A stretch of DNA of 48,849 nucleotides from Clostridiales bacterium (GTDB lineage Bacteria > Bacillota > Clostridia > Clostridiales > Clostridiaceae), in assembly GCA_012519845.1 (NCBI GenBank), contig JAAYPK010000043.1, forward strand, positions 1-48,849, read 5' to 3'. The first letter of the stretch is position 1. Every line of letters begins with the position of its first letter. Made by a program: the position numbers and the translations under genes. The notes under the pieces are model-generated. The model searched no databases. It saw only the letters and a list, made by a program, of their open reading frames with translations, and was not told the origin of the DNA. Below are positions 42,158 to 48,849 of this stretch, one piece after another.

Positions 42158-43270
42158 CTATTCCTCCTTTAAAGTATTTAGTTCTTCTAGTAAAATTCTG
42201 TATTTTGGCTCTTCCTTTAAAGATTGAAATAGAGGATTTTCACTAATAGCAGAAATCATACTCTCAATAATAATCTTTTTATCTCGTGGTGCTTCTACAT
42301 TAATTTCTAATTCTTTAAATATTTCTTCAAGATGACAAAAGTAATCATCACCATGAAAATATATATGATCCTTAAATTTTCTACATACTTCTAAATATTG
42401 AAAAAGGTATTTAAATGCACTATCTTTATTGCCTTGAATTAAATATCCCTGTGCTATTTCTAAATATACTAAAAGTACAATATTTTCATCAAGATTTTTT
42501 ACTTTGAAAATCTCAAATACCTGTAAAACTCTGTTAACAGTTTCATTAAAATTATCTTTATCATTATAGTAGTTTTTAATAAGATAAAGCATATTGTTTA
42601 ATAACCCCATTAAACTGTTATATGCGCTAAACTGAAGTACACTAACTGCTTTTTCATGATTTCCTAACAATTCGTAGGCATTAGCAATTAGTGGTTCATT
42701 GTTTATAGAAGGTTTTAACTCTCCCTCTAATAAAACTAAGGCTTTTTCTGGATTATTTAATGTTAATTCTACTATTGCTTCAATAGAATTTGTATTTTTA
42801 ATAATACTAATATTATCTCCATCTTTTTTTATATGGTTGCATAATTCAACTAATTCTAACAAAACCTTTTCTTGCTTGGCTTTATCCTTTTCTAACATAT
42901 AGTGATTAAGAATTAATAATACCATTTCATAAAGTAAAGGAAAGCAAGAATAATATTTTTTAATTATCTCTCTGCATTCCTTATATACTTCCTCAAAATC
43001 CTTTTTAGTGAAATCTAAAGATAGTTTTTTATATAGCTTTTTTATTTCCTCCTTTGTCATTTGAGGAGAATACCCAATTAACTCATCTACACTTATATTG
43101 AAATAAGTTGCTATTTCAGGAAGGAATACAATATCAGGATAGCTTTGACCAGTTTCCCATTTTGATACTGATGCTTTAGAAACCCCAATATAATTAGCTA
43201 GATCCTCTTGAGTAATTCCTTTTTCTTTACGCTTTAACGCAATACATTTTCCAATGTTTAGCTCTTTCAT
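42158..43270 (-). CDS. XRE-family regulator with C-terminal helical-repeat domain
   Basis: The start is ATG at 43270 (MKELNIGK) after GAGGTG; a GTG nine bases upstream overlaps it. The product has 370 residues. The HTH is at about 5-60 (IALKRKEKGITQEDLANYIG, VSKASVSKWETGQSYPDIVF), followed by a TPR-like helical region to the end. It is the first gene of the operon with PLDc_N, ABC ATPase, ABC permease and DUF6512. A perfect palindrome lies in its own promoter spacer, so it probably represses itself and the operon until a ligand, perhaps the exported compound, is bound. Confidence 0.9.
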   Translation of the reverse strand: MKELNIGKCIALKRKEKGITQEDLANYIGVSKASVSKWETGQSYPDIVFLPEIATYFNISVDELIGYSPQMTKEEIKKLYKKLSLDFTKKDFEEVYKECREIIKKYYSCFPLLYEMVLLILNHYMLEKDKAKQEKVLLELVELCNHIKKDGDNISIIKNTNSIEAIVELTLNNPEKALVLLEGELKPSINNEPLIANAYELLGNHEKAVSVLQFSAYNSLMGLLNNMLYLIKNYYNDKDNFNETVNRVLQVFEIFKVKNLDENIVLLVYLEIAQGYLIQGNKDSAFKYLFQYLEVCRKFKDHIYFHGDDYFCHLEEIFKELEINVEAPRDKKIIIESMISAISENPLFQSLKEEPKYRILLEELNTLKEE

Positions 43271-43289
43271 AATTCTCACCTCTATATTA

Positions 43290-43319
43290 ATTATAAAGAA
43301 GAAACATGTTTCTATACAA
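43290..43319 (-). promoter_or_regulatory. Promoter and operator palindrome of the XRE-ABC operon
   Basis: On the minus strand TTGTAT (43314-43319) and TATAAT (43290-43295) are 18 bases apart. The perfect 14-bp palindrome AGAAACATGTTTCT (43300-43313) sits wholly inside the spacer, directly against the -35. A dimeric repressor bound there would block polymerase. Confidence 0.75.
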
Positions 43320-43381
43320 TGGATTTAAAGTTAACTTTAGTTGAATTAATTAACTAGCAGGAAACTTCTAAAAAAAGTATA

Positions 43382-44245
43382 TTATATCCCAATTATTAAA
43401 CTTAAAGTTCCAACTACAATAAGTGCAAGTCCTACTATAGCTTTTTTGTTTAATTTTTCTTTTAAAATAAAATAAGAAAAAGCAATAGTAAATACAATAC
43501 TTAATTTATCTATAGGAACGACAATAGATGCTTGTCCTTCTTGTAAGGCTTTATAATAACAAAGCCATGATAAACCAGTAGTAAGTCCTGAATAACAAAT
43601 AAATTTAAAGCTTTTAGAATTTATATTCTTAATTTCTTTCTGTCTCTTATTAATGAAAACAATAAACCATGCCATAATTAAAACAACTATAGTTCTTATA
43701 GCTGTCCCTAAATTAGATTCAATTCCTTCTATACCAACTTTTCCAAGTATAGAAGTTAAGCTAGCAAAAATTGCTGATAAAAAGGCATATATAATCCAGC
43801 CATTATTCTTTACTTCCTTTTCATCTTTCTTTTTCTCAATCATAAAATATGTTCCTATTCCTATTAAGACAATTGCAAAAATCTTAACTATAGTAACTGA
43901 TTCTCCAAGTAAAATCCATGCTAGAACCATAGTAAGAATTGTGCTAGATTTATCTATAGGTGTTACTTTATTTACATTTCCAAGCTGTAAGGCTTTAAAA
44001 TAACATAGCCAAGAGGCACCTGTAGCAAAGCCTGATAAAATAAGAAATACTAAAGTTTTTGTGCTAATTAACTGAATAGTATTAAAGGAACCAACTATAA
44101 ACACCATAATCCAAGAAAAAATTAATATTATAATGGTTCTTATAGCTGTAGCCAAGTTAGAATCAACATTCTTTATTCCTATTTTAGCTAATATTGCCGT
44201 TATACCTGCAAAAAGTGCTGATAAAAAAGCATATAAAACCCACAT
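43382..44245 (-). CDS. EamA/DMT-family transporter
   Basis: The start is at 44245 (MWVLYAFLSALFAG), where GGAGTG precedes the ATG; the upstream ATG at 44281 lacks a ribosome site. The product has 287 residues with ten membrane helices in two homologous halves. The halves align as WVLYAFLSALFAGITAILAK and WIIYAFLSAIFASLTSILGK, each with TAIRTI and GLSWLCYYKALQ-like motifs. DMT carriers move amino acids, sugars or drugs; the substrate is not evident. It lies 137 bases downstream of the chemoreceptor gene, with a terminator between. Confidence 0.88.
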   Translation of the reverse strand: MWVLYAFLSALFAGITAILAKIGIKNVDSNLATAIRTIIILIFSWIMVFIVGSFNTIQLISTKTLVFLILSGFATGASWLCYFKALQLGNVNKVTPIDKSSTILTMVLAWILLGESVTIVKIFAIVLIGIGTYFMIEKKKDEKEVKNNGWIIYAFLSAIFASLTSILGKVGIEGIESNLGTAIRTIVVLIMAWFIVFINKRQKEIKNINSKSFKFICYSGLTTGLSWLCYYKALQEGQASIVVPIDKLSIVFTIAFSYFILKEKLNKKAIVGLALIVVGTLSLIIGI

Positions 44246-44312
44246 ATTATCACTCCATTTATTTTCTTTTTTAAATAGCATATAAATATACCAAAACTAT
44301 TATACCATGAGC

Positions 44313-44351
44313 TTAAAAAAATAAGCCAACTACATTTAGTAGAGGCTTATT
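44313..44351 (-). terminator. Terminator of the chemoreceptor gene
   Basis: AATAAGCC (44320-44327) pairs with GGCTTATT (44344-44351) around a 16-base loop, followed on the minus strand by TTTTTTAAG. It lies just past the stop codon at 44363. Confidence 0.85.
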
Positions 44352-44362
44352 ATTTACAATTC

Positions 44363-45844
44363 TTATGAAGCTGAATTTAATGTATCTTCTAATTGTATAG
44401 TTAATTCCTTTAAACTATTAACTGAATTTACTATAGATGATATATTATCACTTTGTTCCCTTGTCTTCTCTAAAATTTCATAAGATGATGCTGCATTTTC
44501 TTCAGAAGCACTAGCAACATTAGAAATCATTTCATCTATTTTCTTAAAGGACTCATTTATTTCTATTATTAAGCTATTTTCACTTTCAGTATGCTCATTA
44601 ATTCCATTAAATGAATCATTAATTTCATTTAATATTTTTCCTATACTATTTACTACTATTTTACCTTCTTCAACTGCAACATTTCCATCTTTAATAACTG
44701 TATATGTATCCTTAGATTTTACATTAAGAGTTTCTACCACTTCAGAAACCTCTTTCACTATTCTTTCACTTTCATCTGCTAAGACTTGAACTTCACTAGC
44801 AACTACTGCAAACCCTCTTCCTGCTTCACCAGCTCTTGCTGCTTCAATTGATGCATTAAGTGACAGTAAGTTAGTTTGGTTAGAAATATCAATTATTTGA
44901 TTTAAAGATTTATTTATATTACTAATTGTCTTATTAAGATCATCAACTGTATTATATGCTGTTAATACCGCTTTGCTTATTCTACCCATTTGAGATTCTA
45001 CTTTTATAATTTCATTTATTCCATTATTTACAATGACCCCTAAATTATCTATTTCCTCTGCAATTTGTATAGAAATTCTTTCTACTTCGCTTGCTTTTTC
45101 AACAGCTTTAGTTGTATTAAATGTAATTTCAGAGGCACTTTCTGCTTCAGTTTCAGCACCACTTGAAATATTCTTAACTGAATCTACTATACTTTCATTT
45201 GAATTATTTAATACATCAACACTTTCTTTACAATTATTAATTTCGTTACTTAATATTTCCTTGCTGTTTTCTATTTCTTTCATTGTTTCTTCAAGTTTTG
45301 CAATTAAATTAGCAGATTCCTTTTCTCTTCTACTTAAATCTTCTATAAGTTCACTACCCCATTTTGAAAGTAAAAACAAAATTATTATTCCCATATCTAA
45401 AATTATTAATCTTGTTATTAATTCAATAATTGATGTTTCGCCACCTAAAAATTTACTTGGTTCAATAAAATACCCAATAAAACATAATATATTAACTGCA
45501 ACTCCATACATAATTATTAGCTTTTTATTGAAATATAAAGTAATCATTGTAACTCCGCCTAATAAAGCTAAGTAAATTCTTGTTGCGCCACCTGTTACCA
45601 TAATTAAATATACTGCTATTATCTCAGGCAATAAGCATATAATAAATCCTTTTGCTTTTTCATTAAATGGAATAAAAAAAATACTTAATCCTATAATTAA
45701 GCCTATTCCTAATATTAGAGCAACAGGATAATCACTAGAAATAGTTAGTTTCTCCAATATCAAAGCAATACTAAATATTGAAAAAATAATTGTATTTACC
45801 TTATTAATTCTTTTAGTGTCAAATTTCATTTCTACGTTTTTCAT
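44363..45844 (-). CDS. Methyl-accepting chemotaxis protein with membrane-embedded sensor region
   Basis: The protein has 493 residues. Residues about 15-170 form six closely packed membrane helices with no sizeable outside domain. A coiled-coil linker follows (residues about 175-200) and then the MCP signalling domain. The hairpin tip [33 protein letters not shown] is typical. There is no HAMP match that I can point to. It should signal to CheA and CheW, but no chemotaxis gene is nearby. The membrane-only sensor suggests sensing of membrane state, oxygen or a lipid. GAGGTGG lies upstream of the ATG. Confidence 0.9.
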   Translation of the reverse strand: MKNVEMKFDTKRINKVNTIIFSIFSIALILEKLTISSDYPVALILGIGLIIGLSIFFIPFNEKAKGFIICLLPEIIAVYLIMVTGGATRIYLALLGGVTMITLYFNKKLIIMYGVAVNILCFIGYFIEPSKFLGGETSIIELITRLIILDMGIIILFLLSKWGSELIEDLSRREKESANLIAKLEETMKEIENSKEILSNEINNCKESVDVLNNSNESIVDSVKNISSGAETEAESASEITFNTTKAVEKASEVERISIQIAEEIDNLGVIVNNGINEIIKVESQMGRISKAVLTAYNTVDDLNKTISNINKSLNQIIDISNQTNLLSLNASIEAARAGEAGRGFAVVASEVQVLADESERIVKEVSEVVETLNVKSKDTYTVIKDGNVAVEEGKIVVNSIGKILNEINDSFNGINEHTESENSLIIEINESFKKIDEMISNVASASEENAASSYEILEKTREQSDNISSIVNSVNSLKELTIQLEDTLNSAS

Positions 45845-45927
45845 ATTACCACCTCACTGATTATTTTTCGTAGGATAATATGAGAACTTAAATGATATTT
45901 AATAATATTAACAGTTTTTTAATATTT

Positions 45928-46761
45928 TCATTCTTTATTCAACCTTTTAGATAAAATAAAGTAAATAATTAACATAATAATTCCAGCCACCATGGAAATA
46001 ATTCCAAAGTTAACCATAGGATCAATGGCAATAGTTGCTGTTTTTCCAAGAAGATTATTAGTTAGTCTAGTTTGTAACCTACTACTAATTAAATTAGTAA
46101 GCAAAATTGATATAATACCAGCTGTTAGAGCTGCCCCACCAAAATTTAATATCCATTTATATAATGATTCTTTTACAAGAGCTGTAAGAACAATAATAAA
46201 AATAAATACTATAAATAAAATTATTTTTGTACTATTTGCTGTCATTGCTGAGTAGAACTTAACCATTGCTTTTTGAGTTCCATTCATATTCTTTGTTACT
46301 TTTGTAACTAAATTTCCATATGAAGATTCACCTTCTACTTTTGATTCTAATGATTCATATAATTTATTTTTCATATCCTCTGTTACTTTGATACTTAATT
46401 CTTTTTCAATTGTACTTATATTTTCATCTACAAAGGATTTTACTGTACTCTTAATTTCTGCATCTGAATTGGCATTTTTATTATCTATCATTTCAATTGC
46501 ACTATTTAAATATTTTTCAGTTATTTCTTTAACTTTTGGACTATCACTTACTGCCTCTTTTACCTTTTCATATTGCTCATCAGTAATATTAGGTGCTAAC
46601 TCCTTTGTAACATCTAATACTTTATTAACTTCTGTATTTTTTACCATTGCATCTGAAACAGTATCTACACAAATATCTTTTATTGTAAAGGACACCCCTA
46701 ATAAAAGAATATTGGCTACTAGAAATATTGTTAATAAGTTAATTGCTACTCTTTTTATCAT
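45928..46761 (-). CDS. Membrane protein, paralog of its upstream neighbour
   Basis: The start is ATG at 46761 (MIKRVAINLLTI) after AAAGGTG, inside the end of the upstream gene; a GTG nine bases earlier overlaps the ribosome site. The product has 277 residues. One N-terminal helix precedes an external helical domain of about 150 residues (KVKEAVSDSPKVKEITEKYL, IEKELSIKVTEDMKNKLYE). Three C-terminal helices end it (IILFIVFIFIIVLTALV, ALTAGIISILLTNLI, ISMVAGIIMLIIYFIL). The neighbour has the same layout, which points to tandem duplication. Function unknown. The 23-base overlap implies coupled translation. Confidence 0.75.
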   Translation of the reverse strand: MIKRVAINLLTIFLVANILLLGVSFTIKDICVDTVSDAMVKNTEVNKVLDVTKELAPNITDEQYEKVKEAVSDSPKVKEITEKYLNSAIEMIDNKNANSDAEIKSTVKSFVDENISTIEKELSIKVTEDMKNKLYESLESKVEGESSYGNLVTKVTKNMNGTQKAMVKFYSAMTANSTKIILFIVFIFIIVLTALVKESLYKWILNFGGAALTAGIISILLTNLISSRLQTRLTNNLLGKTATIAIDPMVNFGIISMVAGIIMLIIYFILSKRLNKE

Positions 46762-47485
46762 TATTATCACCTTTTCTCAATTCATTTTTATTTATAATAC
46801 TATACGCTATTATGATTATTATTCCTATAATAACAGAAATAATTGCAATATCTTTAATTGGATAAGTTACAATGTTTGTCCTATACCCAAGAATTCTTTC
46901 AACATGATTTCTCATTGGTTTTGTACTAATTAATATTATAATACCTGATAATATTCCTGAAAAGCCTATATTAAAAAGGCATTTATATATAGCTTCTTCA
47001 GAAATTATTAAGAAAACAATTAATACGAGAAATGTAATTAATAGAATTGTTTTAGTAATAGCTGAACTTAGTATTTTGCATAAGTTAAGAATTCTCTTTT
47101 GATCTTCTGTTGGATTATTATTTATTTCATTAACAAGCTTATTATACTCTAATATAATTTCATTTTTCATTTTTTGCTTTTCATCATTTGACATATTAAT
47201 TCTAATGTTTTCTTCAATGTTTTCCCAATTACTCTCTACTACATAATTAGCTATATATGTATCTGCTTCTCCCTTTCTTAAATCCCAATAATCATCATCT
47301 TCTATATAAACATCTTTTATTGTATTTATTTGATCTGTTGTTAAATTAACAGTAGTTTCATCTATAAGATTCATTAACTCTATTTCCTTAATTAATGAAT
47401 TATTTGAAGCAAAACTAATGCTTATTAATAGTGTATTTAATAATAATAAAATAGATAATATGTATATTGCAAATTTTTTAATCAT
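46739..47485 (-). CDS. Membrane protein, paralog of its downstream neighbour
   Basis: The protein has 248 residues. It starts MIKKFAIYILSILLLLNTLL (membrane helix), followed by an external helical region of about 110 residues and three C-terminal helices (TILLITFLVLIVFLII, FSGILSGIIILIST, IAIISVIIGIIIIIAYSII). The C-terminal loop pattern, with a short external stretch between the last helices, matches the gene at 45928-46761. AAAGGTG precedes the ATG. Function unknown. Confidence 0.75.
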   Translation of the reverse strand: MIKKFAIYILSILLLLNTLLISISFASNNSLIKEIELMNLIDETTVNLTTDQINTIKDVYIEDDDYWDLRKGEADTYIANYVVESNWENIEENIRINMSNDEKQKMKNEIILEYNKLVNEINNNPTEDQKRILNLCKILSSAITKTILLITFLVLIVFLIISEEAIYKCLFNIGFSGILSGIIILISTKPMRNHVERILGYRTNIVTYPIKDIAIISVIIGIIIIIAYSIINKNELRKGDNNDKKSSN

Positions 47486-47605
47486 TTATTTCACCTTTTA
47501 TGTGTTTTTTTACAATACAATTATACCTTAGTTTTTTATCATATTATATAAATTATGGAAATATTAATAATTATAATCTCTTTCATCTTAATTTAAGCAA
47601 AGTAA

Positions 47606-47651
47606 ATATGAAGGATAAAGTTTTATATATCTTAAACTTCATCCTTCATAT
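47606..47651 (-). terminator. Imperfect hairpin after yccF
   Basis: ATATGAAGGAT (47606-47616) pairs with ATCCTTCATAT (47641-47651), extended inside by AAGTTT/AAACTT. It lies 41 bases past the yccF stop. No strong T-run follows, so its terminator role is tentative. Confidence 0.5.
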
Positions 47652-47691
47652 ATTAATATCCTAAACACTATAGCTCCTGTATTAACCTATT

Positions 47692-48051
47692 TTACTTTAT
47701 CCTTGCACCAAAAGGCATTAAAGCAAGTTTAGCAATTTTAAAACATTGCAACCCAAAAGGTATACCTATTATTGTTATACATAGTAATGCTCCATTAATA
47801 ACAGCTGTAAGTGCTAGTGGAATTCCACTTACAATAAGCCAAATTATATTAACTAAAAGAGAAACAGTTCCTCCACCATAAACTACTTCTTTTCCAAAAG
47901 GAAAAAATGATAAGCTAGCAAATTTAAAACATTGCTTTCCAATTGGTATTCCTATAATCGTAATACACCATAAGATACCTGCTAATGTCCAAGCTAACCC
48001 TTCAAATATCCCACCAAAAATGAACCAGAGAAAATTCCCTAAGCAACTCAA
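47692..48051 (-). CDS. yccF: YccF-domain inner membrane protein
   Basis: The protein has 119 residues with a TTG start and AAAAGGAGG eight bases upstream. Two YccF repeats are visible: FLWFIFGGIFEGLAWTLAGI with CITIIGIPIGKQCFKFASL, and NIIWLIVSGIPLALTAVING with CITIIGIPFGLQCFKIAKL, ending ALMPFGARI. It is a membrane protein conserved in many bacteria, whose role is unknown. It is the last gene before the CRISPR array, 180 bases away. Confidence 0.92.
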   Translation of the reverse strand: MSCLGNFLWFIFGGIFEGLAWTLAGILWCITIIGIPIGKQCFKFASLSFFPFGKEVVYGGGTVSLLVNIIWLIVSGIPLALTAVINGALLCITIIGIPFGLQCFKIAKLALMPFGARIK

Positions 48052-48230
48052 TATTGTGTCCTCCTTTTATTTATGATTTTAATTTTATATTTGAAATTTA
48101 TTAATGTAAAGTTTCTAAAATATTTTTAAATGTGTTTTAATAATTTATTATAACTTTTTTTACTTTCATTTCCTATATATTAATTTATAAAATTTTTCTG
48201 CCTAAGTGTATACTTTTAAATATTTTCATT

Positions 48231-48849
48231 TTGTTAATTCCAATATGGTTCTACTGATACTCCTCCTGGAGTATTTAAAATCGTTATAACAAACATATTT
48301 AAATTCCAATATGGTTCTACTGATACTAATTGGTTTACCAAATGAAACAATTCAAATTAAAAAATTTAAATTCCAATATGTTTCTACTGATACTAAAAAT
48401 TTATTTAAAGAAATGTATTTTGAAGTATCATTTAAATTCCAATATGGTTCTACTGATACGAATACAAGATACGGAACTATAATTGATAAAACTAAATTTA
48501 AATTCCAATATGGTTCTACTGATACTTTTTCTAAACAATGTAAAAAATAATAATTAAAAGCATTTAAATTCCAATATGGTTCTACTGATACTTAAAGGTT
48601 CCTCATTAAGTAATGCAATTACAAAAAGATTTAAATTCCAATATGGTTCTACTGATACAAATAATGATGGTAAAAGTGAGTGTGTAAAAGCTAATTTAAA
48701 TTCCAATATGGTTCTACTGATACGTAAAAGGTGTTATTTATGAAGGATGTAAAAAAACTATTTAAATTCCAATATGGTTCTACTGATACTGCTAGAAGAT
48801 ATAACGAAAGATTTAAAAGGTATAGATTTAAATTCCAATATGGTTCTAC
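48231..48849 (-). CRISPR. CRISPR array, leader-distal end; ten repeats, nine spacers, runs off the window
   Basis: The 30-base repeat reads, on the minus strand, GTATCAGTAGAACCATA then TTGGAATTTAAAT. Units start at 48231, 48297, 48364, 48430, 48496, 48562, 48629, 48694, 48760 and 48826 (cut at 24 bases). Spacers are 35-37 bases. The unit at 48231 is degenerate at the ATTTAAAT end, marking the leader-distal end. Transcription is therefore expected on the minus strand, with leader and cas genes beyond 48849. The unit at 48364 has one internal change (GG to GT). The repeat is of the clostridial type I-B class. A 79-codon frame across it is not a gene. Confidence 0.97.

Noticed and set aside
45033..45575. 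A 180-codon frame antisense to the chemoreceptor gene.
   Set aside because: It is a codon-bias shadow of the MCP coding sequence, with no ribosome site or family match.
46388..46933. A 181-codon plus-strand frame across the two paralogous membrane protein genes.
   Set aside because: It runs antisense through both real genes and has no recognisable features.
48311..48550. A 79-codon plus-strand frame near the right end.
   Set aside because: It lies wholly inside the CRISPR array; the protein simply repeats the translated repeat unit (KFKFQYGSTDT).

Overview
The window is AT-rich, clostridial-type chromosome, most likely Clostridium sensu stricto. The basis is the base composition, GGAGG-type ribosome sites, an SAM-I riboswitch driving metNIQ, the clostridial CRISPR repeat class ending in ATTTAAAT, and the family content. 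Nothing seen allows a species name. Almost every gene is on the minus strand; the exceptions are the partial recombinase, a Cys/Asp/Lys-rich protein, a NimA-like protein and two candidate small RNAs.

Layout. 1-173: C-terminus of a large serine recombinase, the right end of an integrated element lying mostly outside the window. 252-2826: two paralogous XRE-TPR regulators. 3198-6521: a YtxH-like protein, RNase HI, a DUF1232 protein, a small membrane protein and an HD-GYP phosphodiesterase. 6692-9380: metN-metI-metQ under an SAM riboswitch with visible promoter, terminator and antiterminator. 9505-12539: a membrane protein, a CNNM/CorC-type protein, a lipoprotein and tRNA-Gln(CUG). 12653-13364: the Cys/Asp/Lys-rich protein and a 51-residue zinc-ribbon protein.

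13537-23962 is a starch/alpha-glucan block: two surface-anchored multi-module GH13 enzymes and a cytoplasmic protein that fuses an HD phosphohydrolase domain to a GH13 domain. Candidate cre sites suggest catabolite control. 24128-31687 is a mixed accessory stretch: MocR regulator divergent from a NimA-like protein, a NifV-like protein with an altered metal-ligand motif, an orphan RES-domain protein, an anion permease and an FN3-repeat secreted protein. 31847-37955 is gltB-gltD.

Between gltB and a formate/nitrite channel gene lie two tandem, nearly identical units of about 80 nt on the plus strand. Each has TATAAT at the same offset, a C-rich loop resembling the ribosomal anti-Shine-Dalgarno, and a strong terminator. 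They look like a duplicated regulatory RNA and are the most interesting feature here.

39729-43270 is an XRE / PLDc_N / ABC ATPase / ABC permease / DUF6512 operon with a perfect palindrome between the -35 and -10 of its promoter. It is followed by an EamA transporter, a chemoreceptor with a purely membrane-embedded sensor, two overlapping paralogous membrane proteins and a YccF protein. The window ends inside a CRISPR array whose leader-distal end is at 48231; its leader and any cas genes lie beyond the right edge.
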